Below are positions 15,173 to 24,998 of a stretch of 44,937 bases of DNA, piece by piece. This DNA comes from Planctomycetota bacterium (lineage in GTDB: Bacteria; Planctomycetota; Phycisphaerae; SM23-33). The notes beneath the pieces are model-generated. The model had not been told where the DNA came from. It ran no database searches and saw only the letters and a program-made list of their open reading frames with translations. Position numbers and translations under genes: made by a program. Position 1 is the stretch's first letter. Each line of letters opens with the position of its first letter. The stretch is from assembly GCA_029553505.1 (NCBI GenBank), contig JAKPKY010000205.1, positions 1 through 44,937 of the forward strand, in the 5' to 3' direction.

Positions 15173-16663
15173 CTACTCCTCTTTCAGGTAGTCGGTGGTC
15201 CAGTTGAGCATGATCCAGTCGAGGAACGCCCCGCGCCGAATGGTGATGAGGACCTTCTTTTCGGGGAGCTTGTCGTTTCCGACGAGCGTCTCGTAGGCCT
15301 TGCGGGCGTCGGCGAGGGTGCGCACGGGCGTCTCGCCGATCTTGAGAATGATGTCATTGGGTTGCAGCCCGGCGAAGGACGCGTTGCCCGGCTCGCGGAC
15401 GCCCTGGACGAAGACGCCCCCGCCCGGCTGGAGGAAGTGCAGGCGCGGGTTGGAATACTTGGTGATCTCCTTGAGCGTCAGGTTCCACCGCTTGCAGTCG
15501 AGGTCTTCGCCCTCGAACTTTCCGCGCGTGATGGGGGCGACGGTCAGTTCGAAGATGCGCCGCCCGCCCACGAGTTCGGAAGGGAAGACAGTCCCGGCCG
15601 TCAGTTCGGCGCTCGCGACGGTCACGGCGTCCGACGGCTCGCCGTTCCGCCGCGCCAGCAGGAACTTCGCCGGCCGGTCGGTCGGCAGGTCGGCCAGCAT
15701 CCGCCGGATGGCGGGCAAGTCCTCGACGTACGTGCCGTCCACGCGGGCCTCGCGCGTCAGCACGCCCGGGCCGCCGTCGGCCGCGACGGCCAGCAGGATG
15801 TCCCCGTCGCGCACGCCCGCCTGCTCGGCCGGGGAATCTTGGTCCACGCTCTGGACGAGCACGCCCGCCCGGCTGTCGGTGAACGAGTTGGTGTTGAAGT
15901 CCTTCAACGCCTGGAGCTGGAGGCCCACGTACGCCCGCTGCACCTTCACCGGCCAGGCGTCGCGCCCGCTCCGCCCGGCGGCGTCCAGCAGGCGCGAGAC
16001 CACGTCGCGCACGACGTTCGACGGAATGGCGAACCCCACGCCCTCGGCCCAGGTGCCCAGCGTGTTGATTCCGATGACCTCCCCGCGGACGTTGACCAGC
16101 GGGCCGCCCGAGTTGCCGGGATTGATGGCGGCGTCGGTCTGCAACCAGAGGTTGTACTGGTACTGCGTGGTGAACCCGATGTAGCGTTTCGTGTTCGAGA
16201 TGATCCCCTGCGAGATGCTCCGCGTGAATCCGAACGGCGAGCCCAGCGCCAAAACGGGCTGGCCGGGCTCCACGGCGTCGCTGTCGCCGAAGCGCGCCAC
16301 CGTCAGCGGGGGATGCCCCGGCGGGAGGTTCAGCTTCAGCAGCGCCAAGTCGGTTTCCGGGTCCAGCCCGACGACCGTCGCGGGGACCTGCTCCCGGTCG
16401 CCCAGGACGCAGTTGACCTCGATGGCCTTTTCCGCGACGTGATGGTTGGTCACCACCAGCCCGTCGGCGCTGATGATGACGCCCGAACCGAAGACCTCCG
16501 CCCGCTGGCGCTCGCCGGCCTCGAACGTCTCCCGGATCGGCTTGACGAACACCAGCGCGGGGTAGACCTTGTTCTTGGCGACCTCGATCATCGGTTCGGC
16601 GCAACCCGCACCGCCCAGCAGCAGCGCCGTCGGCAGAAGCATCCTTGCGACCCAGCGTGTCAT
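15173..16663 (-). CDS. HtrA/Deg-type serine protease lipoprotein with PDZ domains
   Basis: The protein has 496 residues. The signal peptide ends in LLLGGAGC, so Cys21 is a likely lipid anchor facing the periplasm. The catalytic triad is complete: H75 (VTNHHVAEKA), D105 (DPETDLALLKL) and S185 (NPGNSGGPLV). A first PDZ domain follows (about 255-345, with DQDSPAEQAGVRDGDILLAV) and a second near the C-terminus (about 405-480, with ASFAGLQPNDIILKIGETPV). DegP/DegQ homologues degrade or chaperone misfolded envelope proteins. The ATG at 16663 has AAGGAG 6 bases upstream; the frame extends further back without support. It is first in the operon with the pseudo-protease. Confidence 0.92.
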   Translation of the reverse strand: MTRWVARMLLPTALLLGGAGCAEPMIEVAKNKVYPALVFVKPIRETFEAGERQRAEVFGSGVIISADGLVVTNHHVAEKAIEVNCVLGDREQVPATVVGLDPETDLALLKLNLPPGHPPLTVARFGDSDAVEPGQPVLALGSPFGFTRSISQGIISNTKRYIGFTTQYQYNLWLQTDAAINPGNSGGPLVNVRGEVIGINTLGTWAEGVGFAIPSNVVRDVVSRLLDAAGRSGRDAWPVKVQRAYVGLQLQALKDFNTNSFTDSRAGVLVQSVDQDSPAEQAGVRDGDILLAVAADGGPGVLTREARVDGTYVEDLPAIRRMLADLPTDRPAKFLLARRNGEPSDAVTVASAELTAGTVFPSELVGGRRIFELTVAPITRGKFEGEDLDCKRWNLTLKEITKYSNPRLHFLQPGGGVFVQGVREPGNASFAGLQPNDIILKIGETPVRTLADARKAYETLVGNDKLPEKKVLITIRRGAFLDWIMLNWTTDYLKEE

Positions 16664-16716
16664 GAAACGCTCCTTGCGGCAGGGATTCCGGGCAAGATTG
16701 CCCCCTGCAAACTGCG

Positions 16717-16745
16717 ATTGTACCTGCCGGCGCGGACGGGTGCAA
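16717..16745 (-). promoter_or_regulatory. Promoter of the htrA-like operon
   Basis: On the minus strand TTGCAC (16745-16740), 17 bases, TACAAT (16722-16717). Transcription would start near 16710, about 47 bases before the ATG. Confidence 0.55.
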
Positions 16746-16773
16746 CGCACGCGGAATCGGCGGCGCGAAGGCG

Positions 16774-16802
16774 TGGACGCTGCGCGGGCCGGCGGGTATA
16801 GT
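16774..16802 (+). promoter_or_regulatory. Promoter of dprA
   Basis: TGGACG (16774-16779), 17 bases, TATAGT (16797-16802), about 40 bases before the ATG at 16843. It is back-to-back with the htrA-like promoter, 28 bases apart. Confidence 0.5.
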
Positions 16803-16842
16803 CGGGGCGAGCCATTGGCCTGTCGGAACCGGGGAGAGAGAC

Positions 16843-17961
16843 ATGGAAGCGTCGGAGACATTGCGGGCGGCGTTGCGGCTGCACCTGGCCGAGGGCGTGG
16901 GCGCGGTGACGTACCGGAGGCTCGTCGAGGCGTTCGGCGGCCCGGCCGAGACGTTGGCGGCAGGAGCGGGGCAGTGGCGCCGCGTCGAGGGCGTCGGGGA
17001 AAAGACGTCCGCCGCCATCGCAGCCGTGACCGACGAGCAGGTGGACGAGGAACTTGCCGAGGCCCAGCGCCATGGCGCGAGGATTTACTGCCAGTCGGAC
17101 GCGGACTTCCCCGCGGCGCTGCGGACGATCTACGATTGCCCGGCCGTGCTGTACGTCCTGGGCGAGCTGCGCCCGTCGGACGCGGTGGCGGTGGGGGTGG
17201 TCGGCTCGCGCCGCTGCACCCACTACGGGCAGGAGCAGTCGGCGCGGTTCGGGCAGCTCCTGGGCCGCGCGGGGTTCACGGTGGTCTCGGGCGGGGCGCG
17301 GGGCATCGACGCCGCCGCCCACCGCGGCGCCCTGGACGCCGGCGGGCGGACCGTCGCCGTCATGGGCTGCGGGCTCGCCGCGCTCTACCCGCCGGAGAAC
17401 GCCGCACTGTTCGGGCGAATTCTCGACGAGGGGCGCGGGGCGATCGTCTCGGAACTGCCGATGCGCACGGCCGTGCTGGGCGGGAACTTCCCCACGCGGA
17501 ATCGGATCCTCTCCGGGCTGTCGCTGGGCGTGCTGGTGATCGAGGCCGCCCGGCGGAGCGGATCGCTCCACACCGCGCGCGAGTCGGCCGAGCAGGGGCG
17601 CGTGGTCTTCGCGCTGCCCGGGCGCGTCGATTCGCCCCTGAGCCAGGGGACCAACGATCTGATCCGCAACGGCGCGATCCTCGTGCAGAACCTCGACGAT
17701 CTGCTGGAGCACCTGGGCGAGGTGGGCGAGAAGATGACGGTCGACGAGTCCGCCGCCGTCGCGCCGCGCGGCATGGACGACGTCGAGCGCAAGCTCTACG
17801 CCGCGTTGGAGGAGGGTTCGCTGGGGTTGGACGAACTGGTCCGCCGGACGGGCATCGCCAGCGGGCAGGCGGCGTCGGCCATGACCATGCTCGTGCTCAA
17901 GGGCGCGGTGGTGCAGCGGGCGGGGAACGTCTTCGCGCGGCAGGGCGGGGCGAGGACGTAG
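16843..17961 (+). CDS. dprA: DNA processing protein DprA
   Basis: This 372-residue cytoplasmic protein protects incoming single-stranded DNA and loads RecA during natural transformation. An N-terminal SAM/HhH-like region (about 1-65, GVGAVTYRRLVEAFGG; RVEGVGEKT) is followed by the Rossmann-like core. The core has VGSRRCTHYGQ, SGGARGIDAAAHRGAL, GCGLAALYPPEN, FPTRNRILSGLS and VIEAARRSGSLHTA. A C-terminal winged-helix domain (about 305-365) completes the usual layout. GGGGAG lies 5 bases before the ATG. The gene is convergent with the TPM-domain gene, 7 bases apart. Other competence genes are not visible here. Confidence 0.95.
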   Translation: MEASETLRAALRLHLAEGVGAVTYRRLVEAFGGPAETLAAGAGQWRRVEGVGEKTSAAIAAVTDEQVDEELAEAQRHGARIYCQSDADFPAALRTIYDCPAVLYVLGELRPSDAVAVGVVGSRRCTHYGQEQSARFGQLLGRAGFTVVSGGARGIDAAAHRGALDAGGRTVAVMGCGLAALYPPENAALFGRILDEGRGAIVSELPMRTAVLGGNFPTRNRILSGLSLGVLVIEAARRSGSLHTARESAEQGRVVFALPGRVDSPLSQGTNDLIRNGAILVQNLDDLLEHLGEVGEKMTVDESAAVAPRGMDDVERKLYAALEEGSLGLDELVRRTGIASGQAASAMTMLVLKGAVVQRAGNVFARQGGART

Positions 17962-17968
17962 CGGCCTG

Positions 17969-18661
17969 TCAGCCGATGACGCGCAGGCAGGTGGACTGGT
18001 GGGGCGCCTCGGCCGGCGCGAGGTCTCGATTGGTCTCGGCCGCGGGCAGCGCCTCGGCGATTCGTGAGACGGCGTCGCAGAGCCCGTCGGCGGGTCGGTT
18101 CTCGCGGACCCCAGGGAAGATCAGCCCGTCCAGCGAGCCCGCGAGGTTGGCGAAGCGGCTTTCCAGCGACGCGTCGCAGGCGATCTCGGCATGCTTCTCG
18201 TAAAGGCTCACGTACAGCACGATCAGGGCGCGATGCGGCTCGTTGGCCCAGTAGACGGTCGATTCCTGGAAGATCTGCTGGGCAGACTGGCGGACGGATT
18301 CGGCGAATTTCCGCCGCGAGACGAACAACCTGCGAAGAAAACTCACCTGCGTCGCCAGCAGCGCCCCCACGACGAATCCGCAGACGACGACGACCAGGAT
18401 CGGAAGCAGTCCCAGCGTGTAAACCTTGCCCTCGTTGGCCCACTCGCGCCCGACGGGGGCGACGAGCAGGAAGGCCCAGGTCAGCGCCAGCCCGACCGCG
18501 GCCGCCCAGAGTCCCACCATGTCCTCGGCCCATTCGTACCGTCCGGAGACGGTGGCGAGTACGGGAACAATCCGGGCGCCGGTGCGGGCCTCGGCCTGTG
18601 CAACCGCCTGGTTGACCCGCTCCATTTCCCTGTCGGTCAGTAGCTTGCTTGCAGATCGCAT
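17969..18661 (-). CDS. TPM-domain (YgcG/TLP18.3-like) membrane protein
   Basis: The protein has 230 residues. An N-terminal amphipathic start (LTDREMERVNQAVAQAEARTGARIVPVLA) is typical of TPM domains. Two TM helices (about 50-70 and 85-105) interrupt it, and the rest of the domain continues with QEFSTVYW-like sequence (IFQESTVYWANEPHRALIVLYVSLYEKHAEIACD). TPM domains occur in the plant thylakoid phosphatase TLP18.3 and in bacterial membrane proteins of unclear function; activity here is unproven. The C-terminal 40 residues are variable. It appears monocistronic. Confidence 0.75.
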   Translation of the reverse strand: MRSASKLLTDREMERVNQAVAQAEARTGARIVPVLATVSGRYEWAEDMVGLWAAAVGLALTWAFLLVAPVGREWANEGKVYTLGLLPILVVVVCGFVVGALLATQVSFLRRLFVSRRKFAESVRQSAQQIFQESTVYWANEPHRALIVLYVSLYEKHAEIACDASLESRFANLAGSLDGLIFPGVRENRPADGLCDAVSRIAEALPAAETNRDLAPAEAPHQSTCLRVIG

Positions 18662-18874
18662 GGGGTCGGTTCCTGCGTCCTATTTACCTATCGGGCGTTT
18701 TTGGGGGCGGGTTTCGCAGGAATGCATTTCGAATTCCCAAAAGGAGTAATCGAAAACGGAAAACGAAGGCGGGCAAAGGGCAAGGGGAATATGAACCACG
18801 GCTAGGGTGGTTTTGACAAGGCTCCGATATCGTCGAACTTCACAATTCGGAGGAAGTCCGCCCCCGCGGCGCGA

Positions 18875-19507
18875 TCAACGTTGCAGGAGTCCCTTGCAGT
18901 CGGCCATGACATCGCGCCCGGCGCGGACAGCCTGAACATAAGCGTCGAGAAGAAAGCGATGCGGATTCACGGATTTGCGGGCTTCAGTCCAGCGGAATAA
19001 TGCCGATCCATTTTGCATCTTCAGCTCGAAATAGCCGTTGGTGCATTTCAACTTCCTGATGTCGTCCTTCGGGAAGAAAAAAAGCTGTTCCGCCTGGTCG
19101 ATCTGGGCAGACAGGTCGCCGATATCTCCCCAACCGAACGAAGCTCTTTCCCGACGCCCTTTTTCCACAAGAGAGTCGAAAACGGCCCCTGCGAGCCCGA
19201 ACAATGCGGCGCCCTCTTGAGCCTTCTTATATTCGCCATGCTGGGCGAAAATCACGCCCTTATCCGTAAGCAGGAGCGCCCCCGTGTAACGGCGGTGATT
19301 GGAGGGATAGTCCAGATCGCGGCTGACGACCGGCGCGGAAAAAATCATTCGAGGTGCGGGGGCGACTAAAATGCTTTGTTTTGTTCTCTCGCGGCGCTGT
19401 GCCATTACATTCGGGACGCACTGAAGGCAATGCTTTGCCCAATCGAGTTTTCGCCATTTCCGGCCGAACAACCCGATCCATTTCCCGCAGGTAGCACAAC
19501 GTCCCAT
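18875..19507 (-). CDS. Hypothetical protein with N-terminal zinc-ribbon-like motif
   Basis: The protein has 210 residues. The N-terminus carries CATCGKW and, about 30 residues later, CLQC, a four-cysteine arrangement that could bind zinc. The central and C-terminal parts alternate strands (TGALLLTDKGVIFAQ; FFFPKDDIRKLKCTNGYFELKM), reminiscent of PH/GRAM-like folds that follow zinc ribbons in some bacterial proteins; this is inference only. The ATG at 19507 has AAGGAG 8 bases upstream; the frame runs back to 19543 without support. GC content is visibly lower than in neighbouring genes. I do not recognise a function. Confidence 0.7.
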   Translation of the reverse strand: MGRCATCGKWIGLFGRKWRKLDWAKHCLQCVPNVMAQRRERTKQSILVAPAPRMIFSAPVVSRDLDYPSNHRRYTGALLLTDKGVIFAQHGEYKKAQEGAALFGLAGAVFDSLVEKGRRERASFGWGDIGDLSAQIDQAEQLFFFPKDDIRKLKCTNGYFELKMQNGSALFRWTEARKSVNPHRFLLDAYVQAVRAGRDVMADCKGLLQR

Positions 19508-19611
19508 GGTCACGCTCCTTTGCCATATCCGCCCGGTAGTCACGCCGGGAATGACTAGGGTTCCACCGTGCCGTCGATGCTGGAAAATCTGCGAAACCGA
19601 CGCAAGCGCGT

Positions 19612-20004
19612 CTAAATCTTGTCCAGATTCGCGCCCAGCAATCCGACTTGGATGCCGTATTTCTTCAGCACCGCGGTCGCCTTCCCATTCACACTCAGCA
19701 GAACGAACAGCCCGATCAGCGGAATCAGGGTCAGGATTCCCAGCACGACGCCGCTGCCCGTGCCGTAAAGTTTGATCGCGAGCATGAAGACGAAAATGGA
19801 AGCGACAATCCCCGTCGTCAGTGCGATCCCCGCCGGGATCAGTTGCAAAGGCGGCTGGAGAGCAAAGCGGAAGCCCAAAGCCATCAGGTAAACCAGGATG
19901 CAGACGAGAATTCCCTTTTGACGCGAGGCGATATAGCGGAGTTCCTGGCGGCTGACGGCGGCTTGCGGAAGGGGCGGCAACGGCGGTTGGCGAATCTGGC
20001 TCAT
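19612..20004 (-). CDS. Small multi-pass membrane protein, unknown function
   Basis: The protein has 130 residues. After a Pro/Gln-rich start (QIRQPPLPPLPQ) there are three or four hydrophobic stretches: ILVCILVYLMALGFRFAL, LIPAGIALTTGIVASIFVFMLA, VVLGILTLIPLIGLFVLLSV. A short C-terminal tail with AVLKKYGIQVGLLG follows. The tail pattern (loss of TM, then a G-rich end) resembles many small planctomycete membrane proteins, but no family is recognised. Only a weak GGGGA lies upstream. It occupies the place where pheT would be expected after pheS, and its GC content is lower than that of the operon. Confidence 0.65.
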   Translation of the reverse strand: MSQIRQPPLPPLPQAAVSRQELRYIASRQKGILVCILVYLMALGFRFALQPPLQLIPAGIALTTGIVASIFVFMLAIKLYGTGSGVVLGILTLIPLIGLFVLLSVNGKATAVLKKYGIQVGLLGANLDKI

Positions 20005-20075
20005 ATTCGTGTCCCCAGGCAACGATTGGTGAAAAAACGCCCAGCGATCCCCGCGCCCCGCATCGCGAAATGCTT

Positions 20076-21077
20076 TCAGAACTGGCGCAGGAACCGCACG
20101 TCCGAATCGAAGAACAGGCGGATGTCCGTCACGCCGTACTTGCGCATGGTCATCCGCTCGATCCCCAGGCCGAACGCGAAGCCGGTGTATTTTTCGCTGT
20201 CGTACCCGACGGCCTGAAGGACGTTCGGGTCCACCATTCCGCATCCGCCCAGCTCGATCCACCGGGTCGTGCCGTCGGGATTGTGGAAGAGGATATCCAC
20301 CTCGGCCGACGGTTCGGTGAAGGGGAAGAAGCTCGGGCGGAACCGCGTGGCGACGTCCTGCCCGAAGTACGCCTTGCAGAACTGGTCGACGCAGGTCTTC
20401 AGGTCGGCCATGCTCACGCCCTCGTCCACGTAAAGCCCCTCGATCTGCTGGAACATGAAGCAGTGGGTGGCGTCGACGGTGTCGGGGCGGTAAACGCGCC
20501 CCGGCGCGATGATCCGCACGGGCGGGCGGCGCGACTCCATGACGCGAATCTGCACCGTCGAGGTCTGCGAGCGGAGCATGGCGGATTCGTCGAGGTAGAA
20601 ATTGTCCAGCGGGTCGCGCGCGGGGTGCGACGGCGGGATGTTCAGGTCGTCGAAATTGTGCTGCTCGTCCTCGACCTCCGGGCCGTAGGCGACCTCGAAG
20701 CCCATGCGGGCGAAGATGTCGCAGATCTCGTTGGTGGTCTGGGTCAGGACGTGCTCGTGCCCGAGGCGGGGGCGTTTCCCGGGCAGGGTGATGTCCACGG
20801 CCGGGCCCCGGGCGCGGCGCGGGCGACCGGCGGAGACCGTGGCCGACTTCGCGTCGAACATCGCCTGGAGGGCGTTCTTCAGGTCGTTGGCGGCCTTGCC
20901 CGCCGCGGGCTTCTCGTCGCGGGGGACGTCCTTGAGGCGCTGCATCGCCTGCTTGACGGCGCCCTTGGCACCGAGGTAGCGGACCCGCCAGGCCTCCAGC
21001 GCGTCGGGGGAATCGGCGCCGGCGAGTTCTTCGCCCGCCTGCGCCTCGATCTGCTTGAGTTCCTGCGTCAGCGACAT
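20076..21077 (-). CDS. pheS: Phenylalanine--tRNA ligase alpha subunit
   Basis: The 333-residue alpha subunit of the heterotetrameric PheRS carries the catalytic class II domain. An N-terminal coiled coil (about 1-85) binds tRNA. Class II motifs are visible in PARDPLDNFYL, FRPSFFPFTEPSAEVDI and GIERMTMRKYGVTDIR near the C-terminus; FMFQQIEGLYVDEG is also characteristic. The start MSLTQELKQIEAQ at 21077 is chosen over an upstream in-frame extension because it matches the family. It is the last gene of the thrS operon. The beta-subunit gene pheT, which usually follows, is absent, so it must be elsewhere in the genome. Confidence 0.95.
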   Translation of the reverse strand: MSLTQELKQIEAQAGEELAGADSPDALEAWRVRYLGAKGAVKQAMQRLKDVPRDEKPAAGKAANDLKNALQAMFDAKSATVSAGRPRRARGPAVDITLPGKRPRLGHEHVLTQTTNEICDIFARMGFEVAYGPEVEDEQHNFDDLNIPPSHPARDPLDNFYLDESAMLRSQTSTVQIRVMESRRPPVRIIAPGRVYRPDTVDATHCFMFQQIEGLYVDEGVSMADLKTCVDQFCKAYFGQDVATRFRPSFFPFTEPSAEVDILFHNPDGTTRWIELGGCGMVDPNVLQAVGYDSEKYTGFAFGLGIERMTMRKYGVTDIRLFFDSDVRFLRQF

Positions 21078-21135
21078 GGTGCGGTTCCCGTCGCTCCCGG
21101 CCGGGACGCCTCGACGCTTCGCCGGCCTGGTCGTG

Positions 21136-21495
21136 CTATTTCCCGAGCTTGCCTTTGACCGTCTCGACAATTGCGTCAAACGCGGCGGGGTCCGCCACGG
21201 CGATCTCGCTGAGCATCTTGCGGTTCAGCGTCACGCCGGACTCGCCCAGGGCGTACATGAACCGGCTGTAGAGGATCCCGCGCTGCTCGCAGGCGGCGGA
21301 GATGCGCGTGATCCACAGGCTGCGGAAGTCGCGCTTGCGGAGCTTGCGGTCGCGGGTGGCGTAGACGCCCGAATGCCAGAGGGTCTCCTTGGCGAGGCGA
21401 TATCGCCGGCTGCGGGACCCGTAATAGCCCCGTGCGGCCTTGAGAACTCGATTGTGCGCTTTGCGCCGGGCGGCGCCTTTGCGTACGCGTGGCAT
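21136..21495 (-). CDS. rplT: 50S ribosomal protein L20
   Basis: This 119-residue 23S-rRNA-binding protein is needed early in 50S assembly. The family sequence is clear: MPRVRKGAARRKAHNRVLK, ARGYYGSRSRRYRLAKE, RDFRSLWITRISAACEQRG, FMYALGESGVTLNRKMLSE. In other bacteria L20 represses its own operon by binding the mRNA upstream of rpmI or rplT. The region immediately upstream of its start (CGCACCATG preceded by GGAAC) is identical to that of pheS. A 270-base spacer separates it from rpmI. Confidence 0.97.
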   Translation of the reverse strand: MPRVRKGAARRKAHNRVLKAARGYYGSRSRRYRLAKETLWHSGVYATRDRKLRKRDFRSLWITRISAACEQRGILYSRFMYALGESGVTLNRKMLSEIAVADPAAFDAIVETVKGKLGK

Positions 21496-21765
21496 GGTGC
21501 GGTTCCTTTCTTCCGGCCGGTGGACTCTCGCGCGTCACGAGATGTTCCGTTCGTCCGCGGACCTTCCGGGACGATCGTCCCCGCAGGGACTCCCACCTGG
21601 GCCAATGTTCCTGTTCCGTTAAGGCGGTTAGTAGTTTTCCAACGCTAATACTGTGAAACGAACAGATGAGCAGGAGAGCAGTAGACCGCAGGCTCGATCG
21701 CGTCTTTCACCTGTTCCACTGATCAACTGCTCGCCTGCTCCAGCAGCCCGTTTTTCAACGGGCTG
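21496..21765 (-). promoter_or_regulatory. Long structured rpmI-rplT spacer
   Basis: The 270-base gap is unusually long for rpmI-rplT. It holds an inverted repeat of about 18 bases with two or three mismatches: GAGCAGGAGAGCAGTAGA (21669-21686) against TCAACTGCTCGCCTGCTC (21723-21740), separated by about 36 bases. This could be an L20-type autoregulatory structure or an internal regulatory site. No gene is seen. Confidence 0.45.
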
Positions 21766-21767
21766 CT
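21742..21767 (-). promoter_or_regulatory. 11-bp GAAA-tetraloop hairpin at the rpmI stop codon
   Basis: Read as minus-strand RNA, AGCAGCCCGUU pairs perfectly with AACGGGCUGCU across a GAAA loop. The 5' arm begins inside the rpmI UAG stop codon (21768-21766). No U-tract follows, so it is not a typical intrinsic terminator. A role in mRNA stability, attenuation or L20 binding is possible. Confidence 0.6.
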
Positions 21768-21960
21768 AGGCGCCCAACATCGTGCGAAGCTGCTTCGAGA
21801 AGCACTTGGAGATCGCGTGTTCCTTGCGATAGCTGCGAAGCTGCGAAGGGCTCTTTCGGCTCTTGAGATGCCCAGCGCCGGTCTTGTGGGCCAGGAGCTT
21901 CCCGCGAGCGCTGACCTTGATCCGCTTCGCAGCGGCCTTGTTCGTCTTCATCTTCGGCAT
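21766..21960 (-). CDS. rpmI: 50S ribosomal protein L35
   Basis: This 64-residue basic ribosomal protein has the family start MPKMKTNKAAAKRIKVSARG and the block HLKSRKSPSQLRSYRKEHAI. It sits in its usual place between infC and rplT. GAGGTATCGCACC precedes the ATG, the same CGCACCATG context as in rplT and pheS. The stop codon forms part of a stable hairpin. Confidence 0.96.
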   Translation of the reverse strand: MPKMKTNKAAAKRIKVSARGKLLAHKTGAGHLKSRKSPSQLRSYRKEHAISKCFSKQLRTMLGA

Positions 21961-22075
21961 GGTGCGATACCTCGTATCCGTAACCGCCCGTCCTGGGCGA
22001 GTCGGGTATTGTAGCAATGTCCGCGGGGCTGTAAAGCCCCTTCGGCGGAAAACTTTTCGTCGCGGACCGCGGACC

Positions 22076-22693
22076 TCAGGAGGCGCTGGGCGTCTGGGCC
22101 GCCGGGGACTCCGCCGGTTCGGCGGTGGGCGTCTTGGGGGCGGCTTCCTTGGCGGGTTCGGACTTGGCCTTCGGGGCTGGGGTTCCGCCCGGCGCCAACG
22201 TCATGGTGATCCGCCGTCCTTCGCGCCGGTAGCCCTGGTCGACCTTGCTGACTTCGGAAAGATCCTGCTGGATCTTCGCGAAGACTTTCTGCCCCTCGTC
22301 CACGTGGGCCAGTTCGCGCCCTCGGAACCGCAGGGTGAACTGCACGCGGTCGCCGCGAGCGAGGAATTCCCGGGCGTGCTTGATCTTGATCTCCAGGTCG
22401 TGGTCGCCGATCTTCGGCGTCTTGATCCGGATCTCCTTGAGCTCGGTCTCGTGGCGTTTCGCCTTGGAATGCTGCTCTTTTTTCCGCTGGGCGTACTTCC
22501 ACTTGCCGTAGTCCATGATCCGGCAGACGGGAGGGCGCGACTGCGGCGCGACCTCGACGAGGTCGAACCCCGCTTCCCGCGCCTGGAGGATCGCTTCCCG
22601 GGTCTCCACAATCCCGATCTGCTGATCGTTCTCGTCGATCAGGCGGATGGGGGAAATCCGGATCTGCTCGTTGCAACGAAGGTCTTTACTGAT
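22076..22693 (-). CDS. infC: Translation initiation factor IF-3, AUC start codon
   Basis: IF-3 keeps ribosomal subunits apart and rejects non-AUG start codons. The frame gives 205 residues beginning (after the start) SKDLRCNEQIRISPIRLIDE, the conserved N-domain of IF-3. The C-domain contains IKTPKIGDHDLEIKIKHAREFL and RFRGRELAH. A Pro/Ala/Thr/Lys-rich tail of about 40 residues follows. No ATG, GTG or TTG is in frame between the upstream TGA and RCNEQIR. ATC at 22693-22691 lies 8 bases after AGGAG (22706-22702), so it is the likely start. The GTG at 22609 would delete 28 conserved residues. A rare start matches IF-3 autoregulation known in E. coli (AUU). Confidence 0.92.
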   Translation of the reverse strand: MSKDLRCNEQIRISPIRLIDENDQQIGIVETREAILQAREAGFDLVEVAPQSRPPVCRIMDYGKWKYAQRKKEQHSKAKRHETELKEIRIKTPKIGDHDLEIKIKHAREFLARGDRVQFTLRFRGRELAHVDEGQKVFAKIQQDLSEVSKVDQGYRREGRRITMTLAPGGTPAPKAKSEPAKEAAPKTPTAEPAESPAAQTPSAS

Positions 22694-22772
22694 GGCATCA
22701 TCTCCTGTTCAAAACCGCCCGTCGTCACCGCGGGCCCTCGCTGCGAAGGCCCCGCCCGGCGCCGGCGGGATG

Positions 22773-24800
<2,028 letters not shown>

Positions 24801-24990
24801 GGTTTCATATTTCCCGATCTGGCCCGCGGGTCCGAGCGGCAGACGTGGGTCACCAAAAGAAAACCGGCACACGACAGCTCGGCAGGCCCACGACGCGCCT
24901 CGTGCCCGGAATGTGCGGGCGGAGGCATCAGCATGTCGTCGTAGTCGTGTTCTGCCGCATCGGTCGTGTACCGGTTTCTTGAAGTTTCCT
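24801..24990 (-). promoter_or_regulatory. Structured leader of the thrS operon with a possible upstream ORF
   Basis: Between the predicted start site and the thrS ATG lie about 190 bases. A long-range stem joins GAAACCGGTACACGAC (minus strand, 24978-24963) with its near-perfect complement at 24875-24859, closing a loop of about 87 bases. UUUU follows soon after. A 45-codon frame starts at ATG 24934 and ends in a TGA (24799-24797) that overlaps the thrS ATG as ATGA; it has no ribosome binding site. No T-box consensus (AGGGTGG...) is found. Control by the ThrS protein or by attenuation is possible but unproven. Confidence 0.5.
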
Positions 24991-24998
24991 TATCCCAT

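Noticed and set aside
22609-22611. GTG as infC start
   Set aside because: It would remove 28 conserved N-terminal residues and has no ribosome binding site.
24801-24990. T-box riboswitch before thrS
   Set aside because: No AGGGTGGNACC consensus or terminator/antiterminator pair is visible.
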